DNA from: Prostheceraeus crozeri
Taxonomy: Eukaryota; Platyhelminthes; Polycladida; Euryleptidae
Direction: 5' to 3'
Assembly (NCBI GenBank): GCA_907163375.1
Contig: CAJQUW010009236.1
Coordinates: 248,001 to 312,000, forward strand
Length of the DNA stretch: 64,000 nt
The stretch's first letter is position 1. Each line of letters starts with the position of its first letter. The notes below the pieces were generated by a model. The model was given only the letters and a program-made list of their open reading frames with translations, ran no database searches and had not been told where the DNA came from. The position numbers and the translations under genes were made by a program. Positions 23,229 through 34,000 of the stretch are shown piece after piece.

Positions 23229-24824
23229 TGATTATGATTATGTTGCAAGCCTTGCTCCTGATAGTTGAATAAAATATTTGATGGAATTACTTTATTATAT
23301 TAGTTTTTAAAACAATATTTCGGAGTTATGACTCCATTCTCAAGTTACAAGGATAGAAAAGACTAGGCTAGCTAAATACAAAAAGGATACAAAATTTGAA
23401 ATATTATATACACAGGCATTAGAAAATTAGAGTATGAAAATCTGATAGCTCATCTTTGTTGTTGATAGATGGCTTCAAAATCTTGATTTGCATAGCCTCA
23501 CGGAATCTTAGGTTTATTAGATCTCTATCATGGTCTATAATTGACATTGATATTTGTTGGTCATTGGTTTGGCATATCTTGAGATGTTTAAACATTGATG
23601 AGTCTTTTGATTTAAGATGTATTATATTATAATTCTATTGTCTCATTAAGACACACAAATCTCTCACTGATTTGAAAGTAAGACCAATTGTGTCGTGCAT
23701 CAATGGACCCGCACAAAAACTCACTTGGCTAATGACCGAATTATTAAACCCACTACTCACAGACGTCCCAGCACATCTCCAAAACACCATGCAATTAATA
23801 CAGATACTAAAAAGCTTAGATGCGAAAGAAATCACAACTTTTCCCTATGCTTTTAGTCTAGATGTGTCTGCAATGTACACTTCAATCCCGATTCATGAAG
23901 CTATCGACAATGCCATCTCAATGTTGTCAAAAAGAAACTTTCACTATCACGGATTGATACCAACCGACATCAAAGAAATGCTCGTAACAATCTTCGAAAA
24001 TAATTACTTCATCTACGAAGAATCGGTTTTCAAACAAAAACATGGAGTTCCAATGGGGTCAAGTGTGTCAGGTATTCTTGCGATTCTATTCATGAATTCA
24101 TTGGAGAAGCAGATTCTTTCCCATTCAACCATTGGTTTATATGCACGATATGTAGACGACATTTTCATTTTGACGACATCAAAAGACGAAGCAATAAAAA
24201 TTCAAGAGATAATGAACATTGATTTTACTATTGAACACTCAACAAATGGTACAATATCTTTACTTGAAATAAGAATGGTTACTAAACCCGAATTGTTACT
24301 AAATCCGATGTTAGTAAATCCGAACAATACTGTATGTCTCAAAGAAATGGTAGTATACGAAATAAAATGTAACAAATGCAAAGAACGCTACGTCGGAAGT
24401 ACAATAAGAAAACTGCATAACAGAATCACTGAACATCTTAAATCAAAAGACTCATCAATGTTTAAACATCTCAAGATATGCCAAACCAATGACCAACAAA
24501 TATCAGTGTCAATTATAGACCATGATAGAGATCTAATAAACCTAAGATTCCGTGAGGCTATGCAAATCAAGATTTTGAAGCCATCTATCAACAACAAAGA
24601 TGAGCTATCAGATTTTCATACTCTAATTTTCTAATGCCTGTGTATATAATATTTCAAATTTTGTATCCTTTTTGTATTTAGCTAGCCTAGTCTTTTCTCT
24701 ATTTGTAACTTGAGAATGGAGTCATAACTCCGAAATATTGTTTTAAAAACTAATATAATAAAGTAATTCCATCAAATATTTTATTCAACTATCAGGAGCA
24801 AGGCTTGCAACATAATCATAATCA
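23229..24824 (+). mobile_element. Penelope-like element with inverted terminal arms
   Basis: A 5'-truncated Penelope-like retroelement. The right end (24433-24824, covering the GIY-YIG coding 3' end and the 3' UTR) is repeated in inverted orientation at the left (23229-23620): two arms of 392 nt, nearly identical apart from a small difference at GGATAG/AATAGAG. Outer tips read TGATTATGATTATG and its complement. Inverted, partial end duplications are a known outcome of Penelope-type insertion. The reverse transcriptase frame starts within about 12 nt of the left arm. The arms also form a potential 390-bp hairpin in an LSM4 pre-mRNA. Confidence 0.9.
23633..24634 (+). CDS. Penelope-like RT/GIY-YIG endonuclease, internally shortened
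   Basis: The frame is open from about 23633 with no intact start; it begins FYCLIKTHKSLTDL, the entry motif of Penelope RTs, then KVRPIVSCINGPAQKLTW. RT motifs follow: FSLDVSAMYTSIP (catalytic Asp), KQKHGVPMGSSVSGILA and ARYVDDIFIL (catalytic YVDD). About 45 residues after YVDD the frame passes into the GIY-YIG-type endonuclease region: VVYEIKCNKCKERYVGST, R..L..R..EHL, then LRFREAMQIKILKPSINNKD. Family members usually have well over 100 residues (thumb and linker) between palm and endonuclease, so there is an in-frame deletion. It is uninterrupted for 330 codons. It is unlikely to act alone without an N terminus. Confidence 0.9.
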   Translation, partial: FYCLIKTHKSLTDLKVRPIVSCINGPAQKLTWLMTELLNPLLTDVPAHLQNTMQLIQILKSLDAKEITTFPYAFSLDVSAMYTSIPIHEAIDNAISMLSKRNFHYHGLIPTDIKEMLVTIFENNYFIYEESVFKQKHGVPMGSSVSGILAILFMNSLEKQILSHSTIGLYARYVDDIFILTTSKDEAIKIQEIMNIDFTIEHSTNGTISLLEIRMVTKPELLLNPMLVNPNNTVCLKEMVVYEIKCNKCKERYVGSTIRKLHNRITEHLKSKDSSMFKHLKICQTNDQQISVSIIDHDRDLINLRFREAMQIKILKPSINNKDELSDFHTLIF

Positions 24825-26954
24825 ACTTGAAATTCCATCAAAATGCTGCTTAAGGAAATTTACGTTTTGCTATAGTCAAAGATTTAACATGAATTAGTTT
24901 TATGATGATTCTTTGGATGCCTCACAGGCTCCATTGTCACTTGTTAAAAAAAATCCAATAAAGATGCATTTCAAATCGCATCAGAAAATCTGCGCATGAG
25001 CATGCATGCGTCGCAGTTCATACAGAATTTGTCCAACAGGTACATTCAAAAGCCATCGTAAAGTTAGTTTCTGCAATTGAAATTTCTCCACAATTAGGCG
25101 ATAATTTATTGAATTGTTGATGGTGAATTTATTAATAATCACTTCTGACTGTAGCAGATATCGACATTTTCCAAGATTGTATTAAGCCGTGAATCTGATC
25201 GTGTACTGGAAAGTAATGTTTTCTGTTGATTGATAGATTCACAAGAGGAAGTGAATTGTTGGGGACAATGGGTGCTGTTTATGTTCTGATCAATAGATGA
25301 TAAAAAGTAAAACGGTCAGTTTATGAAGTGTCTCCAGATTGTCCATTTAATATGATTTCAGTCATCACTGAGTCAATTATTGCTAATTTCCTGGCGATTG
25401 CTTCTATTAGAAGGTGAATGCACGCAAGATTTTATCATTTTGCTTACCGACAGACTTAGCGAGATCAGAATTTTGATAAAACGAATGAAATGGCTTGTTG
25501 ACATAATATTTCACATTCGTTTCAAATTCTGAGTTTGAAAAAGAGAAAATTCAGTATTAAGTGGAGTGCGATACTGAAAAAGTGTTATGTTCAGTTCAGA
25601 CGGGAGTTTTTGAGAACCAATCTTGCAGTCTTTTACAGTTAAGTGAAGAAAGCGTTATCCGATTTACTTCTGTGGGATGGTCGAAATTATTACATTGTTT
25701 TTGGAATTTAAAGGATTCTCAGAAGCATTAATGCCAAAGCAATGACATATAAAATGATATTAAGCTTAGCATAAATTATAGCAGTACAGGAGAATAATTT
25801 TTTCAAGCTTCTATGTGATTCTTAGATGAGCAATTTTGTCACCGACATTCTGAACATCATTCACTGGTTAGCCACCAAATCTAAAATAGTCGAATATCTC
25901 AAATTAATTGTCAGGTTATCTCAACTCAAATTCCATGGAGCAGTTTGTTTATACGAGTCTGCGTAGTCGGTGCAATATGTGGAACTAATATGTTTCCATT
26001 TTATACGTGTGTTTAGAATTGGTGGGACGTCGCAACATTCATGTATACGTCGAAGACCGCCAAGTGTCGTCTGTCTTTTCACATTAATAGCATGCTGTAC
26101 AGGACTACAAGGAAAAAAGCAAGTAGGAACTTTTTAGCTCAATTGTCGTCGCAAAATTTTTATCATATCTTTTGTGCTGATGAACTTGCAGGAAAGGCGT
26201 TTCAGCTTTGGTGATGATCTCAACCAATAACACTCCGAGCATGAGCTGTTTTCGCTGAGCCGCTTGTTTTTCTAGTTTTAGCTTACAAGGAAATACGATT
26301 AAGCGAGAAGGTAACTTAATAAGTTAGAAATGATATTTTGTAAAATTTAAAGGCAAAATAATGTGATTTCTTTCAGTCCAATTTCCTCGAACGCTGTAAA
26401 CATCCATTTCAGGGACAATATGTAAACACATGCCTGTCAAGTCACCCGCATTTTGCGGGTGACATTCGCAATCAGAGGGTTTCTCGCGCACACCCGCATC
26501 AATAAGTGATTATCGAATTCAATTTAAAAGTGCAACATCGGAGTATGATAAAGAATACAAAAATGACATTTGTTCGCAATGTATTTTCGATGATTATAAG
26601 GTATCATTTGGATAGCTAAGTTTTACTTTTCGTGGTCATAAAGCGACAGTTTTTTCAAATTAAACGTTTTGGATGACGTGGTCATCAGTGATGCGTCGGT
26701 AAGCAATGAAATAGGACTGCATAATTATATTCTATGATTTGAAGACTAGAAACTACAAATAATATATGCAGAAAATTACAGGATGGTCAAGAAGAAGGAG
26801 AACCATGCGTCAGGGCAAAGTCAACTAAAATATCGAATTTACTCGAAATTGATTATTTTTGCGTAATAGCTTTATAGATAAATACTCGTATAAAACTAGA
26901 AATATTTTGGCCGACATTATATCCTGCATAAAAGCGATACCGTAAAACAAACGA
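24825..26954. other. LSM4 intron 4, no gene recognised
   Basis: No coding frame or family repeat. A short perfect hairpin, CACCCGCATTTTGCGGGTG, sits at about 26444-26462 in a locally GC-rich patch. I assign it no function. Confidence 0.4.
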
Positions 26955-27356
26955 TTATCTTATCAATCCGAATGGTAAGGCCAAAAATTGCTTGAAATTG
27001 CTTTGAGGATCACAACACAAAGAATTATTACGAAACAAGTGAGTAGTCTTAATTATCATTTCTACAAAATCATACCCAAATTTATCAAAAATAATAGCAG
27101 CCGCATTCTGTCTTTCAGACCTTGACAGGTATGTAAACAAAAAAATCATCTTGTTATTATCATAACTTTGCAGTCCCGAAGTATTGTCAAAGCGTTGAAC
27201 TTTTTCAACTAGATTAATTGGGCTAGGCATATTATCTTTTTCTGCCAAAAGTATATTGTGTTCCAGTTTTTGAGTTAATACATCAACGAAGTTTCAACTA
27301 CATGCTATGACTTCTGGACCTTCATTGTCTTTTAGTACATTTAAATCACAAAAATC
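26955..27356 (-). pseudogene. Unidentified coding-like frame with one stop
   Basis: The - strand frame from about 27356 reads DFCDLNVLKDNEGPEVIACS, one TGA (about 27298), then NFVDVLTQKLEHNILLAEKD, INLVEKVQRFDNTSGLQSYD, LFTYLSRSERQNAAAIIFDK and FGYDFVEMIIKT, ending at 26955. Composition is protein-like (Glu, Asp, Arg and Leu well represented). Coherent sequence on both sides of the stop suggests a decayed coding region, probably of a mobile element or nested gene. I do not recognise the family. An ATG at about 27230 could start a 90-residue product. Confidence 0.3.
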
Positions 27357-29108
27357 TTACATCATGTTAAACCGTTGAACTTTTCGTGGCATTTCGAAGT
27401 TTATTTATTCACATGAGAATCGTCCAAATGTTTATCAGTCATGTCGCCTTTTCATTACTTGCCAGAACCTTGAATAATTTAGGAATATGACTTTAGATAT
27501 CAATCGCAATTTCACAATCTTCACAAAAAACGAGGAAATCGATATGAAGATTTTTAATTTTCGACGGATAATAATCGTCGAACGGTCCGTGAATTATTGC
27601 TATAAGCATGATGAACTTGCATCCAAGCATTATCATGCATAAAACCTACAATGCTAGAGCAAATCGTATTACTGCATGATAATTTGACTGAATTTCTCTG
27701 ACTTAGTATAATGCTTGGCTTATATGCTCCGAATTATATTGTTTTTTATGTTATTACGAATTTAGTATTGCTGAACCGAATTTGAATCAATCTTGCCTCT
27801 TATCGATTGATTTACTAAGATGATTGGATTGAAATGCTCAAAATGAATGAAAAATTAGTAGAATTCTTTTTTAGAGCGAATGGAAACCGCAATCTACTCT
27901 GTGTTTGACAAAGATAGAAATATATACTGCATTTCATGTCTAAAATTTTCTATTAAAATTTAAACGCGGTAAAGTGGTCGCTCACGGATTTTCTCTATAT
28001 AACTTGTACTTGAAGCTATTGTAGTTATATTTAATTTTTTACAAAATGAAGTTAGCAGCCATGTGCCTTTGCTCAGAAGGGAATAAGATATAGACTTCTA
28101 ATTATTAAATGTCAGATCATTACAAGTAACAACTGTTGGAAGCTCTAACCAATGATTTCCGGTTGAAATTTAACCTTTTAACCGATTTAAGTCATAATGG
28201 ACAGTTGGACAGTTTATGTCCGTTTCCGCTGTTTTTCCGATCTAAACGTAGGTTTTAGTAATTATTAATTTTAAAATCTCGTTTTTTTATCTTTCGAATA
28301 TCTGTCGGCGAACTGTCAGCGAAGGATGATTTGACCTTACCGAGTCAACATCACTTAGCAGGCGACAGATTGTCCTGCTTGAAACGATTCGCTCCTCGCC
28401 GACGAACTGACAGGAATTTCTACCAAAGGACTTGATTCCGTGACGCAGGCACCCAAGTGTCAGTTGTCGCGACCGCTATCAGCTTGCTTCCAGCATGCGG
28501 TAGACATTTTGCCCCGACTTCTGATAGTCTTTTAGCGAGACATTGATGCGAGAGATTTTGTCAGTCTTATCAAGCGGCAAAATGCCGTTATGAATGCAAG
28601 ATCAAAAACGCTAAGATATGTTTCAGAATCTAACACGATAGATTACTGCTTATAGCGCAATAAAGTTATATTTAAAGTTAGTCAATGTTTTTATATTGCC
28701 GTTAAAGTATTATGCAATACGGTTTTCATCTGCATGTTTCATCCTGTATTCTCAACACTATGAAGATAAATACAGGGTTCCCGCGGTTCTTTTTTGTCCT
28801 AAATTTGAAAAGCGTCGTTATTTGTCTTTTTGATTGTTGTGATAAATGTTTCATATTTCGATGTTTAGAATGATGTGTTAAAGCTGCTTTCTCTTCGGTA
28901 ACATTAAATTTTATCCCAACGTCAACTTTAAGAGTACAAAAGTTAACAAACTAATTATTAGCACGGATATCAACTAAGTCGATTCTCTGCTACTGATTGC
29001 ATTTTGCAAGTGGGATTTTTTTTCGCTATCACGTGCATAATTTCTCAACCTGTCGATCTTCATCCATGCTTCTCAAATTTTGGAATGAACATGTATTTCA
29101 GGCATGGA
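27357..29108. other. LSM4 intron 4, no gene recognised
   Basis: No motif-bearing frame. A more GC-rich patch at 28290-28600 has no recognisable coding or RNA signature. Confidence 0.4.
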
Positions 29109-29211
29109 TGCAGCCAATCCCGCTTGATTGTTCTACGAATTGTTTCGGCAGACTCTTAATTGGGGTAAAATTATCTAACATCTATGCCCCATTCAAGCGG
29201 GATTGACTGCA
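29109..29211. repeat. Stem-loop, 19-bp arms
   Basis: TGCAGCCAATCCCGCTTGA (29109-29127) pairs with TCAAGCGGGATTGACTGCA (29193-29211), 18 of 19 bases, around a 65-nt loop. The loop contains a second complementary pair (AATTGGGGT with ATGCCCCATT). It may be a small foldback insertion at the edge of the adjacent transposase fragment, or a chance hairpin. Confidence 0.5.
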
Positions 29212-29257
29212 TTTTTCAAAATGATTTCTTTGATTACTTCGAGCATCAGGTGGTATA

Positions 29258-29527
29258 TTGATACCTTGGTTCAGTTTTTTGGAACACACGACTGCCACGG
29301 ACATGATGAGCGGTTTATTGACGGTACATGGAGTTAATAGGCCTCCTAACGTGACACAGCTGAGCATAAAAGGACCTAATGTCAACTGGTCTGTCTTAAT
29401 GGATCCATTCTTTCCAGAGTTATTGCAACTCAGAAGCTGCAATCTGCACGTTTGGCATGAGACATTCAAAGTGACGCATGAGCCCCCCATTGTTGACATG
29501 ATGTTTTTCAATGTTGCAGATAATTGA
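29258..29527 (+). pseudogene. hAT-like transposase fragment (GPNVNW box)
   Basis: An 89-codon + frame contains VTQLSIKGPNVNWSVL (box at about 29371-29389), then PELLQLRSCNLHVWHETFK. This corresponds to the LSMDGPNVNW and GTCGLHVVHGAFK region of the protein family seen at 15870-17640, the very segment deleted in that copy. Flanking domains are not readable here. It is thus a second, independent fragment of the family, lying directly upstream of the mariner relic. Confidence 0.75.
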
Positions 29528-29907
29528 AGTTACCCGCGCGCCGGGCTGATTTTTTTTGCACACAAATAGAATCGAGATACTGATTACTCACAGTAATTTA
29601 CATTTCCATTATCTGGACGCAGATGATTGGAAAGCTGGTCAGACATCGCCCGCTTGATGGCTAACAGATTTGCTTAACAGACAACAACCAGTTTCCAACA
29701 GTCCAAAAAACTATAGTTACGCAGTATTGGAATTTGCTTTGAATTCATAGCTATCCATCAATTTGTGTTTGGCCTAGCTTGAGTTTGTGGAATACTAGAG
29801 CTGCTTTTGCTAAAATTTCTACGGAGTCTGATGTCCATCGCAGTCTCTGACAATATGCTCAGGACCGTTTGAAACCAGCGGAATGAATTGAAAGTTTTTG
29901 TGCTAGG

Positions 29908-31075
29908 GATATACAGGGTGATCGCGATCTTCCCGCCGATTCTTCTCACAGTTTGATTCATAGATATCTACGTTTCAAATTTCAAATCTTATCAAATGTT
30001 ATCAAATTCATTTACTTCTGAGATGTGCACGATGGAATATCGCAATCTAAACAACACTGAAATCGCATCAATTGTATCGTTCTCAGTTACTTTCAATTGT
30101 GAAGAATCCAGGCAAAATTTTTTGAGAAATTTGGAAAAGAGCCACCACCAACACGCACCCTTCGTGATTGGAAAGCAAGATTCTTGGACACTCTGACCAT
30201 TGCCTCGGAAGCCTGTTGGTGATCATCAACAGAGAAGATTATCGACAGAAAAGAAAGAAGATGTCCTTGTCGCATTTGGAGACGACCTATTCCTATCACA
30301 GCGGAAGGTGGCCCAAGAAGTTGGTGTTGCTCAATCCTCTGTCAACAAGATTTTAAAGGAAGAGGGTTTGAAGCCATGGAAGATGGTATCTGTTCAGGAA
30401 TTGCTTCCAGACGATCCAGGGAAACGGTTGAATTTTTGCAGGATTGTCCTAACAGAGTTAGAAGTGAAGAACATCTGCTTTAGCGACGAAGCAACTTTCC
30501 ACCTAAATGGCTGCGTCAACAAACAACCGTTTCGTGCATGCCATGGATAATCCGAAGATGATTGCTGAAGACAAGGCGCTGCGCTTACCTGGTATTACGT
30601 GCTGGGCTATGATGTCATCTGACTTTGGGGTTGTGTATGAACTGTTAGAGACGACCATGAACTCAGAGCATTACAAACGTATTCTTCAAACTCACGTCAT
30701 CCCACTTCTCAAGCAGCATCGACATAAGAGAAAATTTTATCAACAAGATGGAGATCCTCCCCATTTTGTGATAGTGGTTCGACAGTTACTCGACAATCAA
30801 CTTAACAACCGATGGATTGGTCGTGGTGGGTCTATCCAGTGGCCTCCAAGAAGTCCAGATCTTTCGGTTTGTGACTTTTGGCTTTGGGGATACATCCGCA
30901 ACGAAGACCGTCTACAGCCACGACATTGAAGGAAAGGTTGATGGACTTACTTGACAACATTTCGAAATCGATGATTCGAAAGGCTTATGAATCATTTACT
31001 CGTCGATGTAAGTTGTGCGAGGAATCCTATGGAGGCCTAAGACCTAAGACTTTTAAAATAGGTAAACTGCATTCT
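29908..31075 (+). pseudogene. DD41D mariner-family (rosa-like) transposase relic
   Basis: An IS630/Tc1/mariner transposase broken into several frames. The N terminus at 29996-30196 runs ATG..EYRNLNNTEIASIVSF to RNLEKS, with a frameshift near 30150. Then 30200-30550 has the helix-turn-helix region (LSQRKVAQEVGVAQSSVNKI) and the first catalytic Asp in ICFSDEATFHLNG, with a frameshift near 30530. Then 30507-30929 has the second Asp in FYQQDGDPPHF and the third in PPRSPDLSVCDFWLWGYI. There are 41 residues between the second and third Asp, hence DD41D. A third shift near 30910 moves to TTLKERLMDLLDNIS and ends at CKLCEESYGG. A possible 5' terminus is ACAGGGTGATCGCGATC at about 29911. A matching 3' inverted end was not found. 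Confidence 0.9.
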
Positions 31076-31084
31076 TGCTAGGCA

Positions 31085-34000
31085 CTCAGCGTAAAAAGAA
31101 TGAGAGTGGGATAAATAATAACTCAGTCACATGGAAGAATGTGCTTCCGAGTATAGACATCGTTAAGTGGTTTGATTTAATTTTATTTCTTATCTGTTTT
31201 CAAAGAATTATTTTTTTAATTCTAAATGCATGTTTTCATTATTCCAAGCTATCTTGCTTATCGAATGATCGCATCTCGATCCTATTAGTAATTCATGTTT
31301 TCGACATGTTATATACATGCATTACTAGCTGAACTTCATGCATGTTGTCTCCATTGTGTCTCCATGTGTGTCCTTATTTGTCCGTTTTTTCTGTAGTATA
31401 AAATTGCGCGGGACCACTAAATATCGACATCTTTGTCAAAACTATCATTATCAACTGTCAAAATAATGTTTAGGTAACCACAAATCATCTGAACTGTTTG
31501 TAGCATGTTGCCGACTAACTCTTGTGTAGCAACCGACGTCTTCAACCGCTTTCAGTGAGAATCCAGCATCACAAGCTTATTGAAATTATATTATTATCAT
31601 GAGAATCACAAGCTTATTAAAACTTCGTTTAAAGTGGTGTCGAACAAGAAGAGGCTGTGAAACACAAGAAAACAATTGGAGTCATTTTTGGCTAGCCGAC
31701 GAAGTAGACCGATTCGAATTTTCTCGAACTACAATTTCGAGTCCAAATCTCTCCAAGATTTGAGGGTCCCAATTACTAAGCGACCTTTTTCATCTCTTCT
31801 TTCATAGTAATCGTTGCATGAGCGTTTATAAAACAAATTTTGTCATGTTCACACGGGGATATAGCAGTCCACTTTTCATAGAACCTCGTTGCATTCTGTC
31901 ACCGCTCTCATCTTCGTTCGTAAAATTTCTGTGATAAAAATACTAATAATTGGGCGCGTGGTTCTTCCAAGGGCTCTATCAATCTGTAGATTTCAGTTAG
32001 ATTAAATCTTGACTTGGAAGTCGACTTTGAAGTCTTAAGTGCTTCATTTTTTTAATTTATATTTTTTATCATGGGCCATTTTTGCTACTCTCACGTCTTG
32101 ATAGCTCGCTAATTTTCATTCCAGGCGCTCCCTGGAAATCCTGGAATGCACCTTGAAGTTTTGAGACTATTTAAAACAGTGTAGGAATCGCAAGTTGCTG
32201 AAGTGTCATATATTTTTTTCAGGTTTTATTTTTCTTATATACATATTTGTAACAAATATATTGTTACAAATATATTTCTTACAAACGACAACGCTCTGAC
32301 TGATGTTCACATTGTTGCATTTACAAATATTCTGCTAATCGCTACATTTCATTGTTCCGTCATATATTTTTCGCTATTGATTGTTATACTTACTCTATTT
32401 TGTTCTCCCCAATCTGCTCGCTTTAAACTTGTTACGATCGATTATACTTTCATTTTTTTCTAGAAATATGATGTAGCCTGATACATACTTTGTATGTACT
32501 ATATTGGTATTTTTTATTAGGAATCACCTGTGCCTCAAAAAGTTCAACCTATTTCACGCCACCTTCCAATCTTTTTTCGTCAATATTATTAATTTCATGC
32601 TGTGCAAACTCCTTAGGCATAGAACTTTGGGTAGATTTTCTCCGGAATTCTGCCTATAAATTTGACGCGTGAATTTGAACAAAATTTCCTTGCAGAAAGC
32701 CTGGAAATTTTCGTTCATACGTGACCCGTGGAAAACACCTGGAATTTTTCATTCAAATTTGCGTTGGCACCCTACATTACTTCCAAAAGTGTGATGTGTT
32801 TATTGCTATTTTTCGAACAAACCATCGGTGTTCCTAAAAATATGTACATGTATATCAATGAACCCTTTTAAAATGTTGTTAGTATGTGAAGATTACGTTA
32901 AAACTTCATCTGGCACTTCAGCTGTAGATGAAAAGTTGAACAGTTCGCTGAACATGATGAGGTAGGATTATGTTCGGGTTTAAAATTTAAGAGAGTTGTT
33001 GAAGATGGTATCGTGGACTGGAGCCGTTTAAGGATGGTGGGCGGGCTGCTATCGAGATGGACTATCTATAAGTAATTACTTAACAAAAATTCACATTGAC
33101 AGTACCGCCTCTATTGTTTATGTTGTTGCATCTAAAACATGAAGGGGTCGGTCATTAAGATGTCTAATATCATGGATTAAGATCAAATTAAAAGACTAAC
33201 CGAAATCCAAATGACCTTTCAACATATTGATATTAACTGAAATCACTGTGATCTTAGAAGGATGTATCGCCAAAGTAGTCGCTAATGCCATTTCGAGATT
33301 TGTTGAAGATTATATCTGGATATTTTTGCCTCTTTTTTCGCGTTTCAATTTTATATCAGTTTTGGATTTATTGACAGTAAGGTTATAATGGTGACACTGC
33401 AAAAGTTATACTACTCCACCAGCTGATTTTGATTCATGATTAAGTTTTAAAGACAACATTCATGAAATTCCATCATCTCCATAGGCTTCTCTAGGCGGAT
33501 GATTTCTTTTGTCATTCTTTATCAGGTCTACAACTTCTCTCGAGACCCACTTTTCAAGCGTTGATGTTTGGTCACTGACTCACTGTATCAATAGGCATGT
33601 GCCAAAGAATCTGAACATTGCTCAAATTGTCCCACTCAATCTGGTTTTTTAAAACATTATTCTTGGAAACTATCACTCAACACGATGAGATGGAGCGCAT
33701 GCAATCATGGAGGATGGAGGAAATTGACATTATTGTGCCCGCAAAATCACAGACTTGCTTCGGTTAAAAAGGAGCAGTCAAAAGTTGAAAGCTTTGCTTG
33801 AAGAATGGTAACATCTACCTATCAATACCGATATTGATTGCTTGCTCAGGCAGTCTTGATGCGCAGTGGAATGGAAAATTGCAAATGAAAAATTTCCAGA
33901 ACAGTATTCATCCACACATTATGTATTCAGCCCAGCAATGCTGCTGAAGCACGAGGCTTCAGCGTCAGCGCATCTGATGTTACCAAAGAGAAGAATCTGT

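Noticed and set aside
26444-26462. Hairpin CACCCGCATTTTGCGGGTG resembling a bacterial terminator
   Set aside because: This is animal DNA; the hairpin lacks a T tract and any gene context.
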